Below, piece after piece: positions 52,420-61,112 of a DNA stretch of 64,000 bases. The DNA is taken from contig NZ_CP020555.1 of NCBI RefSeq assembly GCF_002080455.1, positions 3,650,001-3,714,000 of the forward strand. Reading direction: 5' to 3'. The notes beneath the pieces are model-generated. The model saw nothing but the letters and a program-made list of their open reading frames with translations. It made no database searches and was not told the DNA's origin. Position numbers and translations under genes: made by a program. The first letter of the stretch is position 1; each line of letters begins with the position of its first letter. The DNA is from Streptomyces sp. Sge12 (GTDB lineage Bacteria > Actinomycetota > Actinomycetes > Streptomycetales > Streptomycetaceae).

Positions 52420-53412
52420 CTACTTCTTCAGCAGGCCCTTGGACTCCAGGTAGGCCTTCGCGACGTCGGCCGGCTTGGCGCGCTCGGCGTCCACCTTCCG
52501 GTTGAGGTCGACGAGATCGGCCGTCGTGAGTGCCTTGGTCAGCTTGTCGAGCGCGGCCGCGACCTCCGGCGTACCGGCGTCCTTGGCGTTGACGACGGGC
52601 AGCACGTTGTCGGCGTTCTGGAGTTTCTTGTCGTCGTCGAGCAGGACCAGGCCGAAGCTGTCGAGGGTGGCGTCGGTGGTCGTGGTGAGCACGAGCTGGT
52701 CGGCGCCGTCCTTGACCGCCTGCTTGGCCTGGGGCGTGCCGACGCCCTTCGGGTCGATACCGGAAACCTGAATTCCGTACGTCTTGGTCAACCCCGGTGC
52801 GCAGAAGGGCCGGACGCTGCATTCGTCGCCCGCCGCGATCTTCACCTTGAGTCCGGACTTACCAAGATCGGAAAGTGTCTTCAGGTTGTTCTTCTCGGCG
52901 AATTCCTTGGTCACCGCGAATGCGTTCTGGTCGACCGCCTCACCCGCGGACAGCGCCTTCAGGCCGAGCGGGGCCGCGAGCTTCTCCAGGGCCGCCACCG
53001 TCGCCGTGACGTCGCTGGAGGCGACCGGCTTCTCCTCGGGCGCCTTCGGACCGTTGACCTTGGCGTTGAGGAACTCCGCGAGGGTCGCCGCGTACTCCGG
53101 GACGACGTCGATCTCGCCCTTCCCCAGCGACGGCTCGTACAGCTCGCGGTTGTTGACCGTCTTGACCGACGTGCTGTAGCCGGCGTCCTTCAGGACCTGC
53201 GCGTACAGCTCGGCGAGCACGTTCGACTCGGTGAACCCGGCCGCGCCGATCACCAGGCTGCCCTTGTCACCGCCCGCGGACGAGGGGGAGTCGGCGGAGG
53301 CCGCGCCGCCGTCCTTGCTCTTCTCCAGGCTGTCGCCGCCGCACGCGGCCAGCGACACCGTCAGGGCCAGGGCGCCCAGGGACGCGCCGAGGACGCGCGT
53401 GGTCTTGGTCAT
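52420..53412 (-). CDS. Osmoprotectant/quaternary amine ABC transporter substrate-binding lipoprotein
   Basis: 330 aa. Lipoprotein signal with lipobox LAAC, C24, then a disordered linker and the OpuAC/OsmX-type binding fold (SLVIGAAGFTESNVLAELYAQVLKDAGYSTSVKTVNNRELYEPSLGKGEIDVVPEYAATLAEFLN). It probably binds glycine betaine, choline or a related solute outside the membrane. The ATG is at 53412. It is the last of three genes on this strand; the ATPase gene lies divergently at 55026. Confidence 0.92.
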   Translation of the reverse strand: MTKTTRVLGASLGALALTVSLAACGGDSLEKSKDGGAASADSPSSAGGDKGSLVIGAAGFTESNVLAELYAQVLKDAGYSTSVKTVNNRELYEPSLGKGEIDVVPEYAATLAEFLNAKVNGPKAPEEKPVASSDVTATVAALEKLAAPLGLKALSAGEAVDQNAFAVTKEFAEKNNLKTLSDLGKSGLKVKIAAGDECSVRPFCAPGLTKTYGIQVSGIDPKGVGTPQAKQAVKDGADQLVLTTTTDATLDSFGLVLLDDDKKLQNADNVLPVVNAKDAGTPEVAAALDKLTKALTTADLVDLNRKVDAERAKPADVAKAYLESKGLLKK

Positions 53413-53444
53413 GGGGGTACTCCGTTCGAGGCGGTGGACAGGGT

Positions 53445-54113
53445 TCAGCGGGAGGCCGCGGTGCCGGGCAGCAGCCGGTCGGCCGCCACCAGCGCGCCCT
53501 CCACCAGGAGGGCGAGGGCGGCGACCAGCAGGGCGCCCGCGACGACCTGCGGGGTGTTGTACGTGTTGAATCCGGCGGTGATGATCCGGCCCAGGCCGCC
53601 CTGGCCGACCATGGCGGCGATCGTGGCCGTGGCGATGACCTGCACGGCGCCCGAGCGCAGCCCGGTCATCACCAGGCCGCGGGCGAGCGGCAGTTCGACG
53701 CGCAGGAAGAGCTGGGGGCCGGACATGCCCATGCCCCGGGCGGCCTCCACCACCGAGCGGTCCACCTCGCGCATGCCGACGTAGGCGTTGGTCAGCAGCG
53801 GCGGAACGGCGAACAGCACGAGTGCGGCGATGGTCGGCAGGTAGCCCGCGTTGCGCAGCGGGGAGACCATGAACAGGGCCAGGACGGCGAAGACGGGGAC
53901 GGCCCGGCCGATGTTGGAGATGTTGATCGCGAGGGTGCCGCCCTTGCCGAGGTGGCCGAGGAACAGGCCGATCGGCAGCGCCACCGCGCAGGCGATCGCG
54001 AGCGCGACCGCACTGACGTAGGCGTGCTCGCCGAGCCGGTGCCAGACGCCGCTCTCTCCGGCCCAGTTCGCGCCGTCGGCCAGCCAGTCCCAGGCCCCTG
54101 TGATGACGTCCAC
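53445..54113 (-). CDS. Osmoprotectant ABC transporter permease (second)
   Basis: 222 aa, five to six membrane helices with the BPD_transp_1 EAA loop (VEAARGMGMSGPQLFLRVELPLA). It belongs with the OpuCB/OpuCD-type permeases. The GTG at 54113 (VDVITGAWDWL) is preferred because it lies 4 bp after the stop of the other permease gene; the frame extends upstream without membrane features. The two permeases are paralogues and form a heterodimer in this transporter type. Confidence 0.9.
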   Translation of the reverse strand: MDVITGAWDWLADGANWAGESGVWHRLGEHAYVSAVALAIACAVALPIGLFLGHLGKGGTLAINISNIGRAVPVFAVLALFMVSPLRNAGYLPTIAALVLFAVPPLLTNAYVGMREVDRSVVEAARGMGMSGPQLFLRVELPLARGLVMTGLRSGAVQVIATATIAAMVGQGGLGRIITAGFNTYNTPQVVAGALLVAALALLVEGALVAADRLLPGTAASR

Positions 54114-54117
54114 GGCT

Positions 54118-54876
54118 TCAGGCCCCCTTCGCCGGAGCGGGAGCAGGAGCGGGATCCTGGGCCGCGGCCCGGCCCGGATCGGTCGCACGGTCCGCGGATC
54201 GGCCGCCGGCACCGGCCCGGGTCCACGGGGTGAGCAGTCGCTGTATGCCGAGCAGCAGCAGGTCGGCGACGAGCGCGAGCAGCACGCACAGCACGGAGGC
54301 GGTGAGCACCTGGGCCTTGAAGGAGCTGTTCACGGCCGGGGCGATGAGGTTGCCGAGGCCGCCCTTGCCGACGATGGAGCCGACCGTGGTCAGTGCGACC
54401 GTCGAGACGGTGGCGATCCGTACGCCGGCGAGCAGCGCGGGCAGTGCGAGCGGCAGCTCGACCTGCCACAGCAGGCGCCCGGGGCCGTATCCCATGCCGC
54501 GCGCGGCCTCCCGTACGTCCTCGGGGACGGCTTCCAGGCCGGCCAGCACGTTGCGGACGAGGATCGTCAGCGAGTAGAGCACCAGCCCGGTGACCACCAG
54601 CGAGGCCGAGAGGCCGAAGACGGGCAGCAGCAGGGAGAACATGGCCAGCGAGGGGATCGTGTAGAGCAGGGTGGTCAGGCCCAGGACGGGCGCCGCCCAG
54701 CGGCGGCCGCGGCGGGCCAGCAGGGCGAGCGGCACGGACACGGCGATGCCGATGAGGACGGACACGCCCGTGATCCAGATGTGTTCGAGGGTGGCGTCGG
54801 TGAGTTCCTGGGAGCGGGAGGTGACGTAGTCCCAGCAGATCCAGTCGTTCGCCACGAGGCAGTTCTGCCCGGCCAT
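54118..54876 (-). CDS. Osmoprotectant ABC transporter permease (first)
   Basis: About 252 aa with five or six membrane helices and the EAA loop VREAARGMGYGPGRLLWQVELPLALP. The C-terminus is an Ala/Pro/Asp-rich tail. The ATG at 54876 is preferred because GGTGAGGGG lies just upstream; a GTG at 54885 is possible. First gene of the permease-permease-binding protein operon, divergent from its ATPase gene across about 150 bp. Confidence 0.9.
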   Translation of the reverse strand: MAGQNCLVANDWICWDYVTSRSQELTDATLEHIWITGVSVLIGIAVSVPLALLARRGRRWAAPVLGLTTLLYTIPSLAMFSLLLPVFGLSASLVVTGLVLYSLTILVRNVLAGLEAVPEDVREAARGMGYGPGRLLWQVELPLALPALLAGVRIATVSTVALTTVGSIVGKGGLGNLIAPAVNSSFKAQVLTASVLCVLLALVADLLLLGIQRLLTPWTRAGAGGRSADRATDPGRAAAQDPAPAPAPAKGA

Positions 54877-55025
54877 GCCCCTCACCCCCCATCATTCGAA
54901 CGTACGTCTTCACGATCACCCGTTACAGCGACCCTAACCCCCACGACCCACAATGGCCGGAATCCTTCGCAGTCGGGCAACACGCCCTTCACAAATCAGC
55001 GCCGCGCGTGCGGAAAGATGAGCTT

Positions 55026-55988
55026 GTGATCCGATTCGAGCATGTGACCAAGCGCTACCCCGACGGGACGACAGCCGTCGAGGACCTGTCCTTCGAGGTG
55101 GCGGAGGGCGAGCTCGTCACGCTCGTGGGCCCGTCCGGCTGCGGCAAGACCACCACGATGAAGATGGTCAACCGGCTGATCGACCCGACCTCCGGCCGGA
55201 TCCTGCTGAACGGCGAGGACATCGCGGCCGCCGATCCGGTCGAGCTGCGCCGCCGGATCGGCTACGTCATCCAGCAGGTCGGCCTGTTCCCGCACAAGAC
55301 GGTGCTGGAGAACACGGCGACCGTGCCGCAGCTGATCGGCACCCCCAAGGCGCAGGCCCGCGCCCGGGCGGCGGAACTGCTCGAACTGGTGGGCCTGGAC
55401 CCGGCCGTGTACGGGGGCCGGTACCCGGAGCAGCTGTCGGGCGGGCAGCGCCAGCGCGTCGGCGTGGCCCGCGCGCTCGCCGCCGATCCGCCGGTGCTGC
55501 TGATGGACGAGCCGTTCGGCGCGGTGGACCCGGTGGTGCGCGAGCGGCTGCAGAACGAGTTCCTGACCCTGCAGCGGACGGTGCGCAAGACGATCCTGCT
55601 GGTCACGCACGACCTGGAGGAGGCGATCCGGCTCGGCGACCGCATCGCGGTCTACGGAACGGGCACCATCGAGCAGTTCGCCAGCCCGGCGGCGGTGCTC
55701 GGGGCGCCTGCCACCGAGTACGTGGCCTCCTTCGTCGGCGCCGACCGGGGGCTCAAGCGGCTCGCGGTGACCGCGGTCGAGGCGGCCGACCTGGCGTCCG
55801 CGGAGGGCGGGGCACCGGCCGTGTCGGTGGCGCTGGGGGCGACGCTGCGGGAGGCGCTCGCGGCCCTGCTCCAGGAGGACTCGGGGCGGATCGGCGTCAC
55901 GGACCCGGACGGCGGCGCGCTGGTCGGCGTACTGACCCCGGAGGGGGTCCACCGGGCACTGCGGCGGGCCCAGTTGCAGGAGGCCTAG
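55026..55988 (+). CDS. Osmoprotectant ABC transporter ATP-binding protein
   Basis: About 320 aa. Walker A GPSGCGKTTT, Q-loop VIQQVGLFPHKTV, signature LSGGQRQRVGVARAL, Walker B VLLMDEPFGAVDP, H-loop THDLEEA. The IRFEHVTKRYPDGTTAVEDLSFEV start and the length match OpuCA/ProV-like ATPases. The C-terminal about 80 residues resemble a degenerate CBS-type regulatory region that senses ionic strength in this family. The GTG at 55026 follows AAAGAT by 6 nt; a GTG at 55008 is an alternative. Confidence 0.9.
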   Translation: MIRFEHVTKRYPDGTTAVEDLSFEVAEGELVTLVGPSGCGKTTTMKMVNRLIDPTSGRILLNGEDIAAADPVELRRRIGYVIQQVGLFPHKTVLENTATVPQLIGTPKAQARARAAELLELVGLDPAVYGGRYPEQLSGGQRQRVGVARALAADPPVLLMDEPFGAVDPVVRERLQNEFLTLQRTVRKTILLVTHDLEEAIRLGDRIAVYGTGTIEQFASPAAVLGAPATEYVASFVGADRGLKRLAVTAVEAADLASAEGGAPAVSVALGATLREALAALLQEDSGRIGVTDPDGGALVGVLTPEGVHRALRRAQLQEA

Positions 55989-56023
55989 CCCCGAACCGGC
56001 CCCCGAACCGGCCCCGGAAACGG

Positions 56024-56053
56024 CTGTGACCGGCCTCGTGGGGCCGGTCACAG
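56024..56053. terminator. Bidirectional hairpin after ABC ATPase gene
   Basis: A perfect 12-bp stem (56024-56035 with 56042-56053), 6-nt loop, between convergent stop codons. Confidence 0.78.
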
Positions 56054-56084
56054 GTACGTCGGCGCCTGATCGGCGCGGGGCGGG

Positions 56085-57194
56085 TCAGGCCTCGATGCGG
56101 CTGCTCATCCACGTCAGCATCGGCGGGATCTCCCGTCGCCACGTGTTGAAGTTGTGGCCACCGCTGTCGAGGATGATGGAGGAGACCCGGTCCGGGCCCT
56201 GCACCTTCTTGATGAACTTCCGGGTGTCGCCGAGGTTCGGCTCGCCCTTCTCGCTGCTGGTGACGAGGAAGGACGTACCGGTCGGCTTCTTGTTCTCGAT
56301 GCTGTGCAGCACGTCCGCGCGCTTCTTCAGCTTCTCGTCCCCGTGGAACAGGTCACCGGTCGTCGGGTCGTCCGGGGCGTCGTAGTACGCGGACAGACCG
56401 GCGGCGGCACCGAAGGTCTCCGGGTAGTGCGCGGCGATCTTCAGGGCGCAGTAACCGCCCGTGGAGTTGCCGATGAAGCCCATGTTCTGGGGCTTCTTGC
56501 CGACCCGGAAGGTGTCCTTGATGGCCTGCGGGAGGTCCTCGCCGAAGAAGGTCTCGGTCTGCGGTCCGCCGGGTATATCGACGCACTCGGTGTCACGCGG
56601 CGGCGCGATGGTCGGGCGCAGCATGACCAGGATCATCGGCTTCATCTTGCCCGACTTGGACAGGCTGAAGGCCTTCATCGGGTAGTCGAGCCCTTTGATC
56701 AGGTTCTCGGCGGTGCCCGGGTAGCCGGTCAGCACGATGGACGCGGGGAAGTTCTGGTCCTTGTGCTGCGGCTGGAAGTACTCCGGCGGGAGCCAGACGT
56801 AGCCGGGGCTCGTTATCTTCGACTTCTGCCCGGTTATGGCAACCTTCAGGATCTGACCACCGACCTGGGGCTTGGCGCCGCCGGGTACGTCCAGCTTCTG
56901 CTTGTCGACGACCTTGATGTCCTTGCTGCTCATCGAGTGGTCGACGACCTTGCCCATGGACGTCTCCTGACCGAGCAGGTCGGCCCAGGAACCGTAGAAG
57001 AGGAACGACTTGTTAGCCGCGAGCCCCACAGCCGAGAACAGCGCCAGCTGGGTCGCCAGCAGCAGCCCGATGCGGCCGGCGAACGCGCGCCAGGTGCGGC
57101 CCGAGAGCTTCGGCCAGAACCAGACCGTGGCCGCGAAGAGCAGCACACCGGCGAGGATGGCCAGCGCCAGAACCGTATTACTGGTGAGACCCAT
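56085..57194 (-). CDS. Membrane-anchored alpha/beta hydrolase (esterase D/Ag85-like)
   Basis: 369 aa. Two or three N-terminal membrane helices (about 5-26 and 40-62), then an extracytoplasmic alpha/beta hydrolase with the nucleophile elbow GNSTGG (S244) and a late His in DSGGHNFNTWRREIP. The fold resembles the esterase D family that includes mycolyltransferases. Divergent from an MprF/LysX-like gene, so a hydrolase of aminoacylated phosphatidylglycerol is a reasonable guess. The ATG is at 57194; the 150-bp divergent region has a T7 run. Confidence 0.85.
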   Translation of the reverse strand: MGLTSNTVLALAILAGVLLFAATVWFWPKLSGRTWRAFAGRIGLLLATQLALFSAVGLAANKSFLFYGSWADLLGQETSMGKVVDHSMSSKDIKVVDKQKLDVPGGAKPQVGGQILKVAITGQKSKITSPGYVWLPPEYFQPQHKDQNFPASIVLTGYPGTAENLIKGLDYPMKAFSLSKSGKMKPMILVMLRPTIAPPRDTECVDIPGGPQTETFFGEDLPQAIKDTFRVGKKPQNMGFIGNSTGGYCALKIAAHYPETFGAAAGLSAYYDAPDDPTTGDLFHGDEKLKKRADVLHSIENKKPTGTSFLVTSSEKGEPNLGDTRKFIKKVQGPDRVSSIILDSGGHNFNTWRREIPPMLTWMSSRIEA

Positions 57195-57346
57195 GAGCAG
57201 TCAGTCGACTTTCTGGTGGCAGGACTGTTTTTTTCCGACGAAAGAGTGAACCCGCTCCTCGTCGATGTCGTCCTAAGGGACGCACCACACACCGGAGGCT
57301 GTCGCGGCCTTCGGCCACATGATCTCTCGCGGAGCAACGGGAAGCG

Positions 57347-59194
57347 ATGTCTAGCAGGATAGATGGCGATAAGTCGGGACAGGTTCCGAGCAGGGTCCGC
57401 CGAATCCTCCGAGGTCCACAGCCGGAGTCGGTGCCCGGCCTGGTAGGTACGGCCGTCATGATCGTCGGCCTTCTGGACATCGCGGCAGGGGTGTTCCCGC
57501 GTTTCCGGCACAGCCGGATCCACGCGGTGGCCGAGGTGCTGCCGGTCTTCGGACCGTTCGCGGCGGCCCTGGCCATCAGCGCGGGCGTACTGCTCCTGCT
57601 GCTCGCGCACGGCCTCAAGCGCCGCAAGCGCCGGGCCTGGCGGGCGGCGGTCGTACTGCTGCCGGCCGGCGCCGTGGCGCAGTTCCTCTACCGGCACTCG
57701 ATCCCCGGAGTGGTCATCGCGGCGGTGCTCTTCGCGCTGCTGCTGCGCCACCAGGGTGAATTCAAGGCGCTGCCCGACCCGCGCAGCCGCTGGAAGGCGC
57801 TCGCGAACTTCGTGCTGATGAGCGCGGGCTCGATCGGGCTCGGCCTGCTCATCGTCAACGTCCACCCGAACAAGGTCGTCGGCAACCCGGGCCTGTACGA
57901 GCAGATCACGCACGTCGTCTACGGCCTCTTCGGCTTCGAGGGCCCCGTCGACTACGCCGGCCAGGTCTCCTGGACCGTCGGCTACTCCCTCGGCGCGCTC
58001 GGCATGCTGACCGCCCTCACCACGATGTACCTGGCCTTCCGCCCCGAGCACCCGGCCGCCCGGCTCACCGCCGACGACGAGGGCAAGCTGCGCGAGCTGC
58101 TCGCCAAGCACGGCGGCCGCGACTCGCTCGGCCACTTCGCGCTCCGCCGCGACAAGGCCGTCGTCTTCTCCCCCAGCGGCAAGGCCGCCGTCACCTACCG
58201 CGTCGTCTCCGGTGTGATGCTCGCCTCCGGCGACCCCATCGGCGACGTCGAGGCCTGGCCCGGCGCGATCGAGCGGTTCATGGAGGAGGCCAAGGCCCAC
58301 TCCTGGACCCCGGCCGTCATGGGCTGCAGCGAGACCGGCGGCGAGGTCTGGACCCGCGAGACCGGTCTCGACGCCCTGGAGCTGGGTGACGAGGCGATTG
58401 TCGATGTCAAAGACTTCTCCCTCTCGGGCCGCGCCATGCGCAATGTCCGCCAGATGGTGAAGCGCATCGAGCGCAACGGCTACACCACCAAGGTCCGCCG
58501 GGTCAGCGAGCTCACCGAGGCGGAGCTGGAGCAGGTGCGCGGCGCGGCCGAGGCCTGGCGCGGCACCGACACCGAGCGCGGCTTCTCCATGGCGCTGGGC
58601 CGGGTCGGCGACCCGGGCGACGGCGACTGCTTCATCGCCACCGCCCACCGCGTCGAGGAGGGCGACACCAGCCCCTTCGGCGACCTGAAGGCCGTCCTGC
58701 ACTTCGTCCCGTGGGGCACCGACGGCATGTCGCTGGAGCTGATGCGCCGCGACCGCGCCGCCGACCCCGGCATGAACGAGCTCCTGATCGTCGCCTCCCT
58801 GGAGGCCGCCCCCGGTCTGAAGATCGAGAAGGTCTCGCTGAACTTCGCGATGTTCCGCTCGGCCCTCGCCCGCGGCGAGAAGATCGGCGCCGGACCGGTC
58901 CTGCGGATGTGGCGGGGCCTGCTGGTCTTCCTGTCCCGCTGGTTCCAGATCGAGTCGCTGTACAAGTTCAACGCGAAGTTCCGCCCCCGCTGGGAGCCCC
59001 GCTTCGTGGTCTTCCGCACCACCCGTGACCTGCCCCGCATCGGCTTCGCCGCGATGCAGGCCGAGGGCTTCGTGACGCTGGCCCTGCCCCGGCTGTTCGC
59101 CAGCCGCCGGCGCCCCAAGCCGGTGCGCACCTGCACGCACAACCACATGACGACGGTGCCCAAGCAGGCCGAGCGCGAGGTCCAGGCGGCGTAG
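57347..59194 (+). CDS. Phosphatidylglycerol lysyltransferase-like protein (MprF/LysX C-terminal type)
   Basis: 615 aa. About six membrane helices in residues 30-240, then the cytoplasmic DUF2156 aminoacyl-PG synthase domain (about 255-590; GHFALRRDKAVVFSPSGKAAVTYRVVSGVMLASGDPIGD, VKDFSLSGRAMRNVRQMVKRIERNGY, FALE-like RDRAADPGMNELLIVASLEAA). It transfers Lys or Ala from tRNA to phosphatidylglycerol and lowers membrane negative charge. It lacks the lysyl-tRNA synthetase domain of mycobacterial LysX. The ATG at 57347 is chosen as the first start. Confidence 0.88.
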   Translation: MSSRIDGDKSGQVPSRVRRILRGPQPESVPGLVGTAVMIVGLLDIAAGVFPRFRHSRIHAVAEVLPVFGPFAAALAISAGVLLLLLAHGLKRRKRRAWRAAVVLLPAGAVAQFLYRHSIPGVVIAAVLFALLLRHQGEFKALPDPRSRWKALANFVLMSAGSIGLGLLIVNVHPNKVVGNPGLYEQITHVVYGLFGFEGPVDYAGQVSWTVGYSLGALGMLTALTTMYLAFRPEHPAARLTADDEGKLRELLAKHGGRDSLGHFALRRDKAVVFSPSGKAAVTYRVVSGVMLASGDPIGDVEAWPGAIERFMEEAKAHSWTPAVMGCSETGGEVWTRETGLDALELGDEAIVDVKDFSLSGRAMRNVRQMVKRIERNGYTTKVRRVSELTEAELEQVRGAAEAWRGTDTERGFSMALGRVGDPGDGDCFIATAHRVEEGDTSPFGDLKAVLHFVPWGTDGMSLELMRRDRAADPGMNELLIVASLEAAPGLKIEKVSLNFAMFRSALARGEKIGAGPVLRMWRGLLVFLSRWFQIESLYKFNAKFRPRWEPRFVVFRTTRDLPRIGFAAMQAEGFVTLALPRLFASRRRPKPVRTCTHNHMTTVPKQAEREVQAA

Positions 59195-59212
59195 GCCCTC
59201 GCACGCAACCGT

Positions 59213-59249
59213 CCAGGGCCCCGGCGGCCGCGAGGCGCCGGGGCCCTGG
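59213..59249 (+). terminator. Terminator between lysyltransferase gene and folP
   Basis: A perfect 14-bp stem (59213-59226 with 59236-59249), 9-nt loop. It ends 18 bp before the folP -10 element. Confidence 0.85.
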
Positions 59250-59266
59250 TGTATCCAGGTCAGCCC

Positions 59267-59272
59267 TACCCT
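59267..59272 (+). promoter_or_regulatory. -10 element of folP
   Basis: TACCCT ends 7 nt before the folP ATG, implying a leaderless fol operon transcript. Confidence 0.5.
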
Positions 59273-59279
59273 TGGACCT

Positions 59280-60152
59280 ATGAACACGATGCGCGGAGCC
59301 ACCGGCAGGGGCCGGGTCGCAGGTCTGCCGGACTGGGACCGCTGCGGGGTCATGGGCGTGGTCAACGTCACCCCCGACTCCTTCTCCGACGGCGGTCGCT
59401 GGTTCGACACCACGGCCGCGGTCAAGCGCGGCCTCGACCTCGTCGAGCACGGCGCCGACCTCGTCGACGTCGGCGGCGAGTCCACCCGCCCCGGAGCCTC
59501 CCGCGTCGACGAGGAGGAGGAGCTGCGCCGGGTCGTCCCCGTGGTGCGCGGGCTGGCCTCCGAGGGCGTCACCGTCTCCGTCGACACCATGCGCGCGACC
59601 GTCGCCGCCCGGGCCGTCGAGGCCGGCGCGATGCTGGTCAACGACGTCAGCGGCGGCCTGGCCGACCCCGGGATGATCCCGGCCGTCGCCGCCGCCGAGG
59701 TGCCCTTCGTGGTGATGCACTGGCGCGGCTTCAGCGCCGGCATGAACAGCCTCGCCGTCTACGAGGACGTGGTCGCCGAGGTGAGCGCCGAGCTGCGGGC
59801 CCGGATCGACGCGGTCGTGGCCGGCGGGATCGCCCCCGAGCGGCTGGTGGTCGACCCCGGTCTCGGCTTCGCGAAGAACGCCGAGCACGACCTCGCCCTG
59901 GTCGCCCACCTCCCCGAGCTGCGCGCCCTGGGCTTCCCGCTGCTGGTCGCCGCGTCGAGGAAGCGTTTCCTCGGCCGGGTCCTGGCCGGCGCGGCCGACG
60001 CCGCCCCGCCGCCCGCCCGCGAGCGCGACGCCGCCACGGCCGCCGTCTCGGCGATCGCCGCCCACCAGGGCGCCTGGGCCGTACGCGTCCACGAGGTACG
60101 GGCGACCGCGGACGCCGTTCGGGTTGCCCGGGCCGTCGAAGGGGCACTCTGA
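59280..60152 (+). CDS. folP: Dihydropteroate synthase
   Basis: 290 aa TIM-barrel enzyme that condenses p-aminobenzoate with dihydropterin pyrophosphate; the sulfonamide target. Signatures MGVVNVTPDSFSDGG and DVGGESTRPGA, then VNDVSGG, VVDPGLGFAKN and AASRKRFLG are all intact. The ATG at 59280 follows TACCCT by 7 nt. First gene of a folate cluster continuing with an NTF2-like gene, folB and folK. Confidence 0.96.
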   Translation: MNTMRGATGRGRVAGLPDWDRCGVMGVVNVTPDSFSDGGRWFDTTAAVKRGLDLVEHGADLVDVGGESTRPGASRVDEEEELRRVVPVVRGLASEGVTVSVDTMRATVAARAVEAGAMLVNDVSGGLADPGMIPAVAAAEVPFVVMHWRGFSAGMNSLAVYEDVVAEVSAELRARIDAVVAGGIAPERLVVDPGLGFAKNAEHDLALVAHLPELRALGFPLLVAASRKRFLGRVLAGAADAAPPPARERDAATAAVSAIAAHQGAWAVRVHEVRATADAVRVARAVEGAL

Positions 60153-60177
60153 TCGTCACCCACCGACAAGGAGCACC

Positions 60178-60621
60178 GTGAGCAGAACCGACATCGAGGC
60201 GGTCGAAGAGGTCAACACGGCCTTCTACGAGGCAATGGAGCAGGGGGACTTCGACTCACTGTCGGCGCTCTGGCTGGAGGACGAGATCTCCTGCGTGCAC
60301 CCCGGCTGGCCGGTGCTCTCGGGACGTGGCGAAGTCCTGCGCTCGTACGCGCTCATCATGTCGCACACCGACTACATCCAGTTCTTCCTGACGGACACCA
60401 AAGTGGCCGTAATAGGCGATACCGCCCTGGTCACCTGCACGGAGAACATCCTCAGCGGCGGCCCCGCCGAGGACGGCGGGGAACTGGGCCCGCTCGTCGG
60501 TCAGCTGGTCGTCGCCACGAATGTGTTCCGACGCACATCCGAGGGCTGGCGACTGTGGTCCCACCACGGTTCTCCCGTCCTCACGGAGTCCGACGACGAC
60601 GAGGATGAGGACCCCTCCTGA
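60178..60621 (+). CDS. SnoaL/NTF2-like protein in folate operon
   Basis: 147 aa. The cone-shaped NTF2-like fold is suggested by AVEEVNTAFYEAMEQGDFDSLSALWLEDEISCVHPGWPVLSGRGEVLRSYALIM and WRLWSHHGSPV. The C-terminus is a highly acidic tail (SDDDEDEDPS). The GTG at 60178 has an AAGGAG ribosome site 7 nt upstream and starts 25 bp after folP. The family includes isomerases, cyclases and binding proteins, so the role is unknown. Its conserved place between folP and folB suggests a link to pterin handling. Confidence 0.82.
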   Translation: MSRTDIEAVEEVNTAFYEAMEQGDFDSLSALWLEDEISCVHPGWPVLSGRGEVLRSYALIMSHTDYIQFFLTDTKVAVIGDTALVTCTENILSGGPAEDGGELGPLVGQLVVATNVFRRTSEGWRLWSHHGSPVLTESDDDEDEDPS

Positions 60622-60752
60622 CCCCTCCGGCGGGAGCCGGAGTATTTCGCAGGTAAATTCGAAGACGGACGACGCCGACCGCACTCGGCGCAGGCCCATG
60701 GCCCCGGGGAGCCCCGGGACCGGAAGCACTTACGAAAGCAGGAGTGATTCGC

Positions 60753-61112
60753 GTGGATCGTGTCGCGCTGCGCGGCCTCAAGGCTCGCGGGCACCACGGC
60801 GTCTTCCCCCGGGAGCGCGAGGAGGGCCAGACCTTCATCGTCGACCTCGTGCTGCACCTCGACACCCGTCCCGCAGCGGCCGGGGACGACCTGGCGAAGA
60901 CCGTGCACTACGGGGTCGTCGCCGAAGAGGTCGTCGACGTGGTCCAGGGTGAGCCCGTCGACCTGATCGAAACCCTGGCCGAGCGAATCGCCCAGCAGTG
61001 CCTCAAGCACGAAGCGGTGGCGCAGGTGGAGGTCGTCGTCCACAAGCCGGACGCGCCCATCACCGTCCCCTTCGACGACGTGACCATCACGATCACCCGG
61101 AGCCGCGCATGA
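60753..61112 (+). CDS. folB: Dihydroneopterin aldolase
   Basis: 119 aa. Cleaves dihydroneopterin to hydroxymethyl-dihydropterin. GLKARGHHGVFPREREEGQTFIVDLVL and LIETLAERIAQQCL, then VVVHKPDAPI, are the FolB hallmarks; the active-site lysine is in HKPDAP. The GTG at 60753 is chosen for an AGGAG site 8 nt upstream; a GTG at 60744 is too close to it. The ATGA overlap with folK couples the two. Confidence 0.95.
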   Translation: MDRVALRGLKARGHHGVFPREREEGQTFIVDLVLHLDTRPAAAGDDLAKTVHYGVVAEEVVDVVQGEPVDLIETLAERIAQQCLKHEAVAQVEVVVHKPDAPITVPFDDVTITITRSRA

